A DNA stretch of 38,260 nucleotides, from contig URWA01000029.1 of NCBI GenBank assembly GCA_900551445.1, positions 1 to 38,260 on the forward strand. Direction: 5' to 3'. The stretch comes from an uncultured Bacteroides sp. (GTDB taxonomy: Bacteria > Bacteroidota > Bacteroidia > Bacteroidales > Bacteroidaceae). The translations under genes were made by a program, and so were the position numbers. Below, one piece after another: positions 30,716-38,260 of the stretch. Positions within the stretch are counted from its first letter, which is position 1; each line of letters begins with the position of its first letter. The notes under the pieces are model-generated. The model was given only the letters and a program-made list of their open reading frames with translations, was not told the origin of the DNA and made no database searches.

Positions 30716-32503
30716 ATGAAAAAAATAATAGGAATCATCGGAATGGTCTTGCTGCTTGTTGCCTGTGGAACTACGGGGAGGCAACATGCGGCCAAACGGA
30801 ATCTGGCAGATGAAGAACAGGATACTTTGTCCTACGAGCAGCGTAGGAAGTATGATTATTTCTTCTTGGAAGCGGTACGGCTGAAACAGAAGGGCGATTA
30901 CGACGCAGCCTTCGAACTCTATAAGCATTGTCTGGACATTTATCCTAATTCGGCCCCGGCCTTGTACGACATTTCCCGGTTTTATATGGTGTTGGGACAG
31001 GAGAAAAAGGGAGAAGAAGCCTTGAAGAAGGCAGTTCGTGCAGATGAATCGAATTTCTGGTACAAGCAGACACTGGCTGCTTATTATCAGCAGAAACGCG
31101 ACTGGCCCAAGGCGATTGCCGTGTACGACGATATGGCACATCAGTTCCCTTCCCGTCTGGAACCGCTTATGGCGCTGGTAGATTTGTATAACCAGACGAA
31201 GAGTTATGACCAGGCGATTACGGTGTTGAACCGTCTGGAAGAACTGGATGGAAAGTCCGAGCAAATCAGTATGGAAAAGTTCCGGATGTACTTGCTGATG
31301 GACAATCAGGAGCAGGCTTTTAATGAGATTGAGAGCCTCTCGAAAGAGTATCCCTATGACTTGCGTTACCAGACAATTCTGGGAGATGTGTACTTGAACA
31401 ACAACAAGCCCGATGAGGCGTATGCGGTTTATCAGCGGATTTTAAAGGAAGAACCGGGTTATGCACCGGCGCTGCTGTCGATGGCTTCCTACTACAAGCA
31501 GCTGGGGAAGGACAGCCTGTACCAGCAGCAGCTTGATACCATTTTGCTGAACGACAATGTGGAGTCGGATACCAAGATGAGTATTATGCGCCAGCTGATT
31601 CTTCAGTCTGAACAGACTACGAAGGACAGCACGCAGATTGTGGCCTTGTTCAAGAATATCCTGGCCCGTCCGCAACAGAATGCCGATTTGTCGATGCTCT
31701 GTGCACAGTATATGATTACCAAGCACATGGATAAGGAGTCTGTGCCGGTATTGAATCAGGTGCTGTCGCTCGACCCGGAAAACAAACCGGCTCGCCTGCA
31801 GCTGTTGAGTTATGCCATCCGTGACAATGACTTGGATGAGGTGATTCGTGTGGCGACTCCGGCCCTGCAGTATAATCCGGATGCGATGGAGTTCTACTAC
31901 TATCTTGGGTTGGCCCATTATCAGAAGGATGAAACGGACAAGGCAATGGAGATTTTTCAGAAAGGATTGAAGCAGGTCAACGAAAAGAGTGACAAGAATA
32001 TCGTATCCGATTTCTATGCCATTTTGGGCGATTTGTATCATTCCAAGGAAATGAAGGCGGAAGCGTATGCGGCTTATGACTCTTCGTTGGTCTACAACCC
32101 GAACAACATCGGTACGCTCAACAATTATGCTTATTATCTGTCTGTGGAACGGACACATCTGGACAAGGCAGAGGAAATGAGCTACAAGACCGTGAAGGCG
32201 GAACCCGAAAATTCCACTTACCTGGATACTTATGCATGGATTTTGTTTGAGAAGAAGCGTTACACCGAGGCACGTATCTATATTGATCAGGCCATGAAGA
32301 ATGGAGGAGACAGCAGCCAGGTTATTGTGGAGCATTGTGGTGACATTTACTATATGTTGGGTGAGAAAGACAAGGCTCTGGAATACTGGAAGAAGGCCGA
32401 TGGTATGGAAATCAAGGAAGAAAATGGGGAAACCCCTCGTACAGAGGCCGAGTTGAAGCGTCTGAAACGTAAAATTGCATTGAAAAAATACATAGAGGAA
32501 TGA
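30716..32503 (+). CDS. Large TPR lipoprotein
   Basis: A 595-residue exported lipoprotein (signal segment ending LLVAC, Cys17) consisting almost wholly of tetratricopeptide repeats, roughly eleven to twelve helical pairs. Examples are GDYDAAFELYKHCLDIYPNSAPAL near the N-terminus and a run ending DKALEYWKKA near residue 560. TPR arrays act as scaffolds for protein complexes. It is anchored in a membrane facing the periplasm; the partners are unknown. The start at 30716 is preferred over an earlier in-frame ATG (30608) because it gives the lipoprotein signal and avoids overlapping dut. The start of the next gene overlaps its stop by 4 bp. Confidence 0.9.
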   Translation: MKKIIGIIGMVLLLVACGTTGRQHAAKRNLADEEQDTLSYEQRRKYDYFFLEAVRLKQKGDYDAAFELYKHCLDIYPNSAPALYDISRFYMVLGQEKKGEEALKKAVRADESNFWYKQTLAAYYQQKRDWPKAIAVYDDMAHQFPSRLEPLMALVDLYNQTKSYDQAITVLNRLEELDGKSEQISMEKFRMYLLMDNQEQAFNEIESLSKEYPYDLRYQTILGDVYLNNNKPDEAYAVYQRILKEEPGYAPALLSMASYYKQLGKDSLYQQQLDTILLNDNVESDTKMSIMRQLILQSEQTTKDSTQIVALFKNILARPQQNADLSMLCAQYMITKHMDKESVPVLNQVLSLDPENKPARLQLLSYAIRDNDLDEVIRVATPALQYNPDAMEFYYYLGLAHYQKDETDKAMEIFQKGLKQVNEKSDKNIVSDFYAILGDLYHSKEMKAEAYAAYDSSLVYNPNNIGTLNNYAYYLSVERTHLDKAEEMSYKTVKAEPENSTYLDTYAWILFEKKRYTEARIYIDQAMKNGGDSSQVIVEHCGDIYYMLGEKDKALEYWKKADGMEIKEENGETPRTEAELKRLKRKIALKKYIEE

Positions 32504-33333
32504 AACAGTTGATTCATTGGTTATATGTGATATGCCTGATAGGAATACTCTCGGCGTGTGGAACTTCACGTCATGCGGAACGTGCTCCGATGATTGGGGG
32601 ACTGAAAGGGGAGGAATACCAGGAAAAGGTGGTCGCTAATTTCCCTCATTGGAACTGTGTGACGGGAAAAGTGGCCTTGAATTTGCAGACTGGAGGTGGC
32701 AAGGATACGAAACTGTCGGCTACGCTCCGGATGAAGAAAGGAGAGGTGATACAGTTGTCGGTGGCTCCCCTGCTGGGCATTGAAGTGGCACGTATGGAGA
32801 TTTCTCCTGAACGTATCTTGGCGGTCGACCGCCTTCACAAGCAGTATGTGGAACTTTCTTTCAGTGAACTGAACCGCATGACCAACCTGAATTTGAGCTT
32901 TAATGTGTTGCAGTCGCTGTTCTTGAATGAGATTTTTCTGCCTGGAAAAGAACAGGTGGAAGTGGCCGACTTGCACCGTTTCCGGATGACTGCAGAGGGA
33001 ACCCGGGCGTTGTGGGAGGTGAAGGACAGTAAGCGTTTGTCCTATCGTTTCTGGACTACAGCCGATAAGGGTTGGCTGGAAACCACGTCTGTTTCCCTTC
33101 AGGGAACGGCTTATGCCTTGAAATGGACGTATGGAGATTTTGGCAAGTTGGGTCCGGGATATTTCCCACAGCATATTCTGGCGGAACTGCAGGGTGCCGG
33201 GAAAGAATACAGCTTGGACATGCGTCTTTCGCGGATGTCTGTCAATGAAGACTGGGAGACCCGTACGGAGTTATCTTCCAAGTATAAGAAAATGGAACTG
33301 GCAACGTTGTTGAAAATGTGGTTGGGAAAATGA
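32500..33333 (+). CDS. DUF4292 lipoprotein, possibly LolB/LolA-like
   Basis: A 277-residue lipoprotein (hydrophobic signal ending ILSAC, Cys20) of the Bacteroidetes DUF4292 family. After the anchor, the layout is an all-beta start (VTGKVALNLQ, TKLSATLRMKKGEVIQLSVAPLLGIEVARMEI) and a helical hairpin around residues 125-155 (FSELNRM, LNLSFNVLQSLFLNE). Long strands follow to the C-terminus. This resembles the order of elements in LolB (a GKIAF-like strand, then a PLG segment, then an LRQWILG-like helix), so a lipoprotein-acceptor role is conceivable. That is inference only; the family has no proven function that I can cite. It is coupled by ATGA overlaps to both neighbours. Confidence 0.8.
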   Translation: MKQLIHWLYVICLIGILSACGTSRHAERAPMIGGLKGEEYQEKVVANFPHWNCVTGKVALNLQTGGGKDTKLSATLRMKKGEVIQLSVAPLLGIEVARMEISPERILAVDRLHKQYVELSFSELNRMTNLNLSFNVLQSLFLNEIFLPGKEQVEVADLHRFRMTAEGTRALWEVKDSKRLSYRFWTTADKGWLETTSVSLQGTAYALKWTYGDFGKLGPGYFPQHILAELQGAGKEYSLDMRLSRMSVNEDWETRTELSSKYKKMELATLLKMWLGK

Positions 33334-34637
33334 AGCGTCTGTTTGTCATATTCTGTATTTGTCTGAGTACGTGTACGCTTTTTGCACAGACTACGCGCAA
33401 GATTCGACAGCTGGAACAGCAGCGGAATGAGCTGAAGCAGCAGATTGCCGAGTCGGAAACACTGTTGCAGTCCACCAAGAAGGACGTGAAAAGCCAGTTG
33501 GGTAATCTGGCGTTGATTTCCGGACAGATAGAGGAGCGTCAGAAATATATCCAGACCATTGAAAATGATGTGAACAGTATTCAGCAGGAAATCAACCGGC
33601 TGGAAAAGGATTTGAAACGTCTGCAGAAAGAACTGTCTGAGAAACGTCAGAAATATGAGCAGTCTGTAAAATATCTTTACCGGAACAAGTCCATACAAGA
33701 TAAGCTGATGTTTATTTTTTCGGCCGAGAATTTCGGGCAGATGTATCGTCGTATGCGGTATGTACGTGAATATGCGGACTACCAGCGTGTGCAGGGAATT
33801 CAGGTACAGCGGAAGCAGAAACAGGTGACGGATAAGGCTACTTCGTTGAGAAACAGCCGGAAAGCCAAAGAGGACTTGCTGAAGCAGGGAGAGGCTGAAA
33901 AGGCCAAGTTGGTAGCACAGGAACAGGAACGCAAACAAATCCTCTCGGGCTTGCAGAAGAAGCAGCGCAGTATTCAGTCAGAGCTGGCCAAGCAACGTCG
34001 TTCGGCCGATAAGCTGAATGCCCAGATTGACCGTTTGATTGAGGAGGAAATTGAAAAGGCCCGTAAGCGTGCGGAAGAGGAAGCACGTCGGAAAGCAGAG
34101 GAAGCCCGGAAAAAGGCGGAAGCAGCAAAGGGTACATCTGAGGCATCTACCACGGGAAAGAAGACGGTCAAGACCCCTGTAGAAAAATTGGAAGCGTATA
34201 AGGTGGATTCGGAAGACCGGCGTTTGTCCAGTGTTTTTGAGAAAAACAAAGGTATTCTCCCGGTACCGATTACCGGTCCCTACGTGGTGGTAGGGCATTA
34301 CGGTCAATATCAGGTGAAAGGGCTCCGCAATGTGAAGCTGGACAATAAAGGAATCGATATCAAGGGAAAGGCGGGTGCCAACGCACGGGCTATCTTTGAC
34401 GGAGAGGTTTCAGCGGTCTTCCAATACAACGGACTGACCAATGTGCTGGTACGCCATGGAAGCTATATCTCGGTGTATTGCAACTTGTCGACGGTGCGAG
34501 TGAAGAAAGGTAGTCAGGTACGTGCCCGCGATGTGCTGGGCGAGGTGCATACTAACGCCGAAGGAGAAACCATTCTGCATTTCCAGCTCCGTAAGGAGAC
34601 GGTAAAACTGAATCCGGAACTCTGGATACATCGCTAA
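33330..34637 (+). CDS. envC: EnvC-like murein hydrolase activator with a degenerate LytM domain
   Basis: A 435-residue exported protein. A signal peptide (about 1-20) is followed by a long coiled coil (about 22-270, with a KAEEARKKAEAAK run) and a C-terminal LytM/M23 domain (about 320-435). In active M23 enzymes the metal site uses HxxxD and HxH. Here the first His is N339 (NKGID, D343 kept). H376 is present, and the HxH motif is I415-L416-H417, so two key histidines are lost. Coiled coil plus dead LytM is the EnvC plan: such proteins switch on septal amidases rather than cutting peptidoglycan. The start is the ATG in the 4-bp overlap with the previous gene. A weak terminator follows at 34662. 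Confidence 0.87.
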   Translation: MKRLFVIFCICLSTCTLFAQTTRKIRQLEQQRNELKQQIAESETLLQSTKKDVKSQLGNLALISGQIEERQKYIQTIENDVNSIQQEINRLEKDLKRLQKELSEKRQKYEQSVKYLYRNKSIQDKLMFIFSAENFGQMYRRMRYVREYADYQRVQGIQVQRKQKQVTDKATSLRNSRKAKEDLLKQGEAEKAKLVAQEQERKQILSGLQKKQRSIQSELAKQRRSADKLNAQIDRLIEEEIEKARKRAEEEARRKAEEARKKAEAAKGTSEASTTGKKTVKTPVEKLEAYKVDSEDRRLSSVFEKNKGILPVPITGPYVVVGHYGQYQVKGLRNVKLDNKGIDIKGKAGANARAIFDGEVSAVFQYNGLTNVLVRHGSYISVYCNLSTVRVKKGSQVRARDVLGEVHTNAEGETILHFQLRKETVKLNPELWIHR

Positions 34638-34661
34638 AAATATTCCTATTGATTAATTTAT

Positions 34662-34700
34662 AAAAGGCTTCAGGTGGCTGTGCTGCCTGAGGCTTTTTTT
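34662..34700 (+). terminator. Terminator of the dut-envC operon
   Basis: A stem (AGGCTTCAGG with CCTGAGGCTT, two G-U pairs, about 10 bp) has an 11-nt loop and is followed by seven T at 34694-34700. Confidence 0.7.
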
Positions 34701-34758
34701 GTAGAAGTGCCTTGCCGCAAAGTTTTCAGGGCAAGTACGAATTCTTCTCTTTTTCTTG

Positions 34759-34860
34759 ACAATTTCTCTGTTCCACACTTTGGTATTTATATCCCACACT
34801 GTGGTTTATGTATTTCACAGTGTGGTTTATGTATCCCACACTGTGGGACAGAGAAATTGT
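34759..34860. repeat. Dispersed dyad-array repeat, copy B
   Basis: The better-preserved copy. Terminal inverted repeats of 19 bp (34759-34777 and 34842-34860, 18 of 19 matching, ACAATTTCTCTGT at the tips) enclose four CACA-N-TGTG-type dyads. These are centred at 34778, 34799, 34820 and 34841, exactly 21 bp apart. The element is symmetric about 34809.5; the two 51-base halves pair at about 39 positions, so it can fold into one long hairpin or four small ones. It lies between a + strand terminator (34700) and a bidirectional terminator (34961). The rest of this gap, 34861-34960, shows only an unsupported 18-codon frame. Confidence 0.88.
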
Positions 34861-34960
34861 ACTTATATTATACATTATATTCCTTTTTATTCGAAAGAAT
34901 GGAATCAGAAGAGAGAAATTTGGCCGATATCTTTAGGACGTCTGGCGTGATCTGAGGCAT

Positions 34961-35003
34961 AAAAAAAGTGATTCTCTCCAGTTGTGGAAAGAATCACTTT
35001 TTT
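34961..35003. terminator. Bidirectional terminator before the M20 hydrolase
   Basis: A perfect 14-bp stem (AAAAAAGTGATTCT with AGAATCACTTTTTT) has T-runs on both strands. It serves the - strand M20 gene, whose stop is at 35022, and blocks read-through from the left. Confidence 0.82.
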
Positions 35004-35021
35004 ATTATAGGGTAATAGAGT

Positions 35022-36086
35022 TTAAATTTTGAGTCCATCCAGAATTTGTGCATAGATGGAAATTGCTTCTTCAATTTCGCTGACCAGCACATATTCGTCG
35101 GCCGTATGTGAACGGGAAGATTTTCCCGGACCGATTTTGACGGAAGGGAACGGCATCAGTGCCTGATCCGACAGGGTGGGAGACCCGAATGGGGTTTTCC
35201 CCAGTTCGATGGCCCGTTTCACGAAAGGATGGTCGGCCGGGATACTGGAAGAGTTGAGGCGGAAGGAGCGGGCCTTCACTTCACTTTGCACGTGTTTCCC
35301 GATTTCAGCAAACAGCTCCTCATTGGAATAACATTCGTTGCTGCGGATATCGACCACGATGGTGCATAAGTCTGGAATGACGTTGTGCTGCGTACCGGCA
35401 TTGATCTGGGTGACACTCATCTTGACCGGTCCCAGTAAAGGAGATTCTTTGGGGAACTGATAGGTACGGAACCATTCAATGTCCGGCAGAATCTTATAGA
35501 TGGCATTTTCTCCTTCGTTGCGGGCGGCATGTCCCGATTTGCCTCGGGCGGTCACATCGAGTACCATCAGGCCTTTTTCGGCGATGGCCGGATGCATTTC
35601 GGTAGGTTCTCCCACAACTCCCAAGGCAATGGGAGGAAGCTGGTGGAGCACACTTTCGATACCGTTTTTCCCGGACACTTCTTCCTCACACGAAGCCAGA
35701 TAAATCAGGTTGTAGCTTTGTGTGGTCATACTGAGGTAACGGTACACTTGGAAAAGGGATACCAGACTGGCACCCGCATCGTTGCTTCCCAATCCATAGA
35801 GTTTTCCGTTCTCATTTTTGGGAGTGAACGGTTGCTTTCTCCATCCGCTTACCGGTTTGACGGTATCGATATGTGAGTTTAGCAGGATGGTCGGTTTCTG
35901 GATGTCGAACATGGGGCTGATACACCAGATGTTGTTGCCGGAACGTCCGGTCATAATGCCTGTTTCTTCTATGTAATTTTGCAGGAAGTCGGCCGCTGCT
36001 TCTTCTTCCCGGCTGATAGAGGGAATTCCAATCAGTGAATGCAGCAGAGTCAGTGCTTCAGATGTGTAGTAACCTGTATCTATCAT
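35022..36086 (-). CDS. M20 family metallohydrolase, probable N-acyl-ornithine deacylase
   Basis: This is a 354-residue cytoplasmic zinc hydrolase of the ArgE/DapE/CPG2 family. Metal and catalytic residues: H72 and D74 (SHIDTV), D103 (GSNDAGAS), E134-E135 (SCEEEVSG), the GEPTEMH segment and a late His in SHTADEYV. In Bacteroidales the close relatives are annotated as acetyl- or succinyl-ornithine deacylase of arginine synthesis, and the size fits. No arg gene lies beside it, so the substrate stays open; a dipeptidase or DapE-type role is the alternative. It is monocistronic and diverges from the acyl-CoA synthetase. Confidence 0.85.
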   Translation of the reverse strand: MIDTGYYTSEALTLLHSLIGIPSISREEEAAADFLQNYIEETGIMTGRSGNNIWCISPMFDIQKPTILLNSHIDTVKPVSGWRKQPFTPKNENGKLYGLGSNDAGASLVSLFQVYRYLSMTTQSYNLIYLASCEEEVSGKNGIESVLHQLPPIALGVVGEPTEMHPAIAEKGLMVLDVTARGKSGHAARNEGENAIYKILPDIEWFRTYQFPKESPLLGPVKMSVTQINAGTQHNVIPDLCTIVVDIRSNECYSNEELFAEIGKHVQSEVKARSFRLNSSSIPADHPFVKRAIELGKTPFGSPTLSDQALMPFPSVKIGPGKSSRSHTADEYVLVSEIEEAISIYAQILDGLKI

Positions 36087-36112
36087 AAATATTACCTGTT
36101 TTAGATTCCCTG

Positions 36113-36120
36113 CAAAGATA
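36113..36120 (-). promoter_or_regulatory. M20 hydrolase promoter, -7 box
   Basis: TATCTTTG on the - strand, 27-34 bp before the start codon. No TTTG is found at the usual distance. Confidence 0.5.
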
Positions 36121-36172
36121 CTCTTTTTTATGAGAAAAAATTTAGATTGTCAAGACATTCCAAATAAAATCT

Positions 36173-36180
36173 TATATTTG
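36173..36180 (+). promoter_or_regulatory. Acyl-CoA synthetase promoter, -7 box
   Basis: TATATTTG fits the box exactly and lies 30 bp before the start. The nearest TTG (36147-36149) gives a spacer of 23 bp, longer than normal. Confidence 0.5.
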
Positions 36181-36210
36181 CAAAATAAATAATAAAACGA
36201 AGAAAAATAG

Positions 36211-38022
36211 ATGGTTAATTCATATTTGTCCCGGCTTGTGCGGCGACAAGCAGAAAAATATGGGGATAAAGTTGCCTTAAAATACCGTGATTACACGACA
36301 TCTACATGGGTTCCTGTGACTTGGAACAGTTTTGCGAATTTGGTTGACGAGGTAGCCCGGGCTTTGGTGGCCGAGGGGATAGAGGTACAAGAGAATGTAG
36401 GAGTCTTCTCACAAAATAAGCCAGAATGTTTTTATGTAGATTTCGGAGCTTTCAGAAGCCGGATTGTGACAGTTCCTTTGTATGCCACCAGCTCGGAGGC
36501 GCAGGTGCATTACATTGTGGAGGATGCCGGTATCCGCTTCTTGTTTGTCGGTGAGCAATATCAGTATGATGTGGCCTATCGGGTGCAGAGTTTGTGCCGT
36601 TCGTTGAAGAAAATTATCATTTTCGATCCGGAAGTGAAACGGGCAGAGGGAGATTGCAACTCGATTTATTTTTCTGATTTCTTGAAATTAGGAGAAGAGA
36701 AGTGGCGGAATGAGGTAGATGCTCGTACGGCGGCATCTTCTCCGGATGACTTGGCCAATATTTTGTACACTTCTGGGACTACGGGCGACTCCAAAGGGGT
36801 GATGTTGCATCATTCCAACTATGAGGCAGCCTTCAAAGGCCATAATGCACGTCTCACGGAACTGGGAGAAAATGATGTGGTGATGAATTTTCTGCCGTTC
36901 ACGCATATTTTTGAACGGGGATGGGCTTTCTATTGCCTGCACAGGGGATGTATGCTGTGCATCAACCTGAAACCTCAGGATATCCAGAAGACCATCAAAG
37001 AAATCCGGCCCACCGCGATGTGCAGTGTGCCGCGTTTCTGGGAAAAGGTATATGCCGGTGTACAGGAAAAAATCAATGAGACTACCGGATTGAAGAAGGC
37101 TTTGATGCTGGATGCGCTGCGGGTAGGCAAGGAGCATAATATCACGTATCTGATGAATGGAAAGACTCCTCCGACCGTGTTGCACATGCGATATAAATTC
37201 TATGAACGGACCATCTACAGCCTTTTGAAGAAAACCATCGGGATTGAAAACGGTAATTTCTTCCCCACTGCCGGGGCAGCCATACCGGAAAAGGTGGAGG
37301 AGTTTGTACATTCCGTGGGAATCAACATGATTGCCGGATATGGATTGACGGAAAGTACCGCTACGGTTTCCTGTGAATGGAAGGGAGATTTCCGGATAGG
37401 AAGCGTCGGGCGGGTATTGCCGGGTGTGGAAGTACGTATCGGTGAAAACAATGAAATCCAACTTCATGGGGGAACCGTTACAAAAGGATATTATAAGAAA
37501 GAAGCGATTACCAAGCAGGCCTTTACGGAAGACGGCTGGTTCCGGACGGGAGATGCCGGATACATGAAGGATGGATTCCTGTATCTGACAGACCGTATCA
37601 AGGATCTCTTCAAGACTTCCAATGGAAAATACATTGCTCCACAGGCTATCGAGACGAAGCTGGTGGTAGACCGTTACATTGACCAGGTGACCATCATCGC
37701 CGACCAGCGCAAGTTTGTGTCTGCCTTGATTGTGCCGGAATATGCACAGGTGGAGAAATTCGCTCGGGAACATCACATTGCTTTTACCAGTCGGAAGGAC
37801 TTGCTGGAAAATCCGCAGATTGTGGAACTGTTCAGGCTTCGGATTGATACTCTCCAGCAGGAATTTGCCCATTATGAGCAGGTGAAACGTTTCACGTTGC
37901 TACCCGAACCGTTCAGTATGGAACGGGGGGAACTGACGAACACCTTGAAGTTGAAACGTGCGGTGGTGGCCCGGAACTACAAGGATATCATCGACAAAAT
38001 GTATGAAGAAAATGTCGGTTAA
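36211..38022 (+). CDS. Long-chain fatty acid--CoA ligase (AMP-forming)
   Basis: This 603-residue member of the ANL adenylating superfamily activates long-chain fatty acids to acyl-CoA through an acyl-AMP intermediate. Seen: the P-loop YTSGTTGDSKGVMLHH (186-201), the FLPFTHIFERG segment, AGYGLTESTATVS, the hinge region WFRTGDAGYMKDGFLYLTDRIKDLFKTSNGKYIAPQAIE, and the conserved late lysine region. It is the FadD15/LACS type with no signal peptide, acting at the inner face of the membrane. No beta-oxidation genes are nearby, so it probably recycles or imports fatty acids for lipid synthesis rather than degrading them. Its transcript ends in two hairpins at 38014-38071. Confidence 0.95.
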   Translation: MVNSYLSRLVRRQAEKYGDKVALKYRDYTTSTWVPVTWNSFANLVDEVARALVAEGIEVQENVGVFSQNKPECFYVDFGAFRSRIVTVPLYATSSEAQVHYIVEDAGIRFLFVGEQYQYDVAYRVQSLCRSLKKIIIFDPEVKRAEGDCNSIYFSDFLKLGEEKWRNEVDARTAASSPDDLANILYTSGTTGDSKGVMLHHSNYEAAFKGHNARLTELGENDVVMNFLPFTHIFERGWAFYCLHRGCMLCINLKPQDIQKTIKEIRPTAMCSVPRFWEKVYAGVQEKINETTGLKKALMLDALRVGKEHNITYLMNGKTPPTVLHMRYKFYERTIYSLLKKTIGIENGNFFPTAGAAIPEKVEEFVHSVGINMIAGYGLTESTATVSCEWKGDFRIGSVGRVLPGVEVRIGENNEIQLHGGTVTKGYYKKEAITKQAFTEDGWFRTGDAGYMKDGFLYLTDRIKDLFKTSNGKYIAPQAIETKLVVDRYIDQVTIIADQRKFVSALIVPEYAQVEKFAREHHIAFTSRKDLLENPQIVELFRLRIDTLQQEFAHYEQVKRFTLLPEPFSMERGELTNTLKLKRAVVARNYKDIIDKMYEENVG

Positions 38023-38071
38023 ATAGCCGACTTTTATATACAGGCACTTTTTCGGGGGTGCCTGTTTTTTT
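38014..38071 (+). terminator. Double hairpin terminator after the acyl-CoA synthetase
   Basis: The first stem (GTCGGTT with AGCCGAC, 38014-38031) overlaps the stop codon and is followed by TTTTATATA. The second (CAGGCAC at 38041-38047 with GTGCCTG at 38058-38064) is followed by seven T and is the stronger terminator. Confidence 0.8.
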
Positions 38072-38260
38072 CTATCTTTGGAGAAGATAGGATACGCCTT
38101 GGCATAGTCAAATTTAGAAAACTGCGTTTTCTATTTGCCTCTGCGCTCGGCTTTTTCTATCTTTAGAGAAGATAGAATGCGCCTCGGTATAGTCAAATTT
38201 AGAAAACTGCGTTTTCTATTTGCCTCTGCGCTCGGCTTTTTCTATCTTTAGAGAAGATAG
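38072..38260. repeat. 85-bp tandem repeat running off the window
   Basis: Two full 85-bp units (38072-38156 and 38157-38241) and 19 bases of a third reach the window edge. The full units differ at five positions, all transitions (94% identical). Each unit has two small inverted repeats: CTATCTT/AAGATAG with a 5-nt loop, and AGAAAAC/GTTTTCT with loop TGC. The period is not a multiple of three and no long frame crosses it, so it is not protein-coding. The first unit also contains TATCTTTG, a -7-like box, changed to TATCTTTA in the later units. The right boundary and copy number cannot be seen. Confidence 0.9.

Noticed and set aside
31442..32569. 375-codon frame on the - strand, and a similar 394-codon frame at 36688-37872
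   Set aside because: Shadows of the TPR lipoprotein and acyl-CoA synthetase genes respectively; no domain, no promoter, no start context.
34897..34955. 18-codon frame starting ATGGAATCAGAAG
   Set aside because: Too short, no conserved context, ends just before the bidirectional terminator; cannot be supported as a gene.
38072..38260. CRISPR array
   Set aside because: The whole 85-bp unit is repeated; there are no unique spacers between short repeats and no cas gene.

Overview
The window is a chromosomal segment from a Bacteroidales gut-type bacterium, most likely Bacteroides or Phocaeicola. The evidence is: promoter boxes of the Bacteroidetes form (TTTG, a spacer of about 19 bp, then TAnnTTTG); a dcw cluster with an FtsA that carries a long charged coiled-coil tail and an FtsI with a PASTA tail; a two-CBM20 MalQ; and a neighbouring acyltransferase/GNAT pair that matches the glycine-lipid genes glsA and glsB of Bacteroides. 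The species cannot be fixed from the sequence alone. Nearly everything is housekeeping DNA. No phage, transposase, CRISPR array or rRNA is visible.

Layout. 1-4.1 kb, + strand: membrane acyltransferase, ferritin, a SAM-methyltransferase-like protein with a PduO-type cobalamin adenosyltransferase, a small DUF2795 protein and a thioredoxin-fold lipoprotein. These units are separated by clear hairpin terminators. 4.1-9.5 kb, - strand: malQ, gyrB, rpsT and tRNA-Glu; the tRNA and rpsT share one promoter. 9.6-11.2 kb, + strand: a free-standing tandem-ACT protein and recO. 11.2-26.7 kb, - strand: one tightly packed dcw operon, rsmH-ftsL-ftsI-murE-mraY-murD-ftsW-murG-murC-ftsQ-ftsA-ftsZ-yqeY. It has overlaps or gaps of at most about 40 bp and a terminator just after yqeY. 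mraZ, murF and ddl are not in it. 26.9-28.8 kb, + strand: glsA-glsB. 28.8-30.1 kb, - strand: dgt. 30.3-34.6 kb, + strand: dut, a TPR lipoprotein, a DUF4292 (possibly LolB-like) lipoprotein and an EnvC-like LytM protein whose metal site is degenerate. 35-36 kb, - strand: an M20 hydrolase. 36.2-38 kb, + strand: a long-chain acyl-CoA synthetase.

Functional themes. The dcw operon makes the peptidoglycan precursor (MurC, D, E, MraY, MurG) and the divisome (FtsZ, A, Q, L, W, I). The dut-to-EnvC operon adds outer-membrane lipoproteins and a probable amidase activator. glsA, glsB and the acyl-CoA synthetase concern acyl chains and membrane lipids. dgt and dut, on opposite strands from a shared intergenic region, both control nucleotide pools.

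The most unusual material is non-coding. A repeat of about 100 bp occurs twice (9717-9810 and 34759-34860). Each copy holds four CACA-N-TGTG-type dyads spaced exactly 21 bp apart inside terminal inverted repeats. An 85-bp tandem repeat begins at 38072 and runs off the end of the window.
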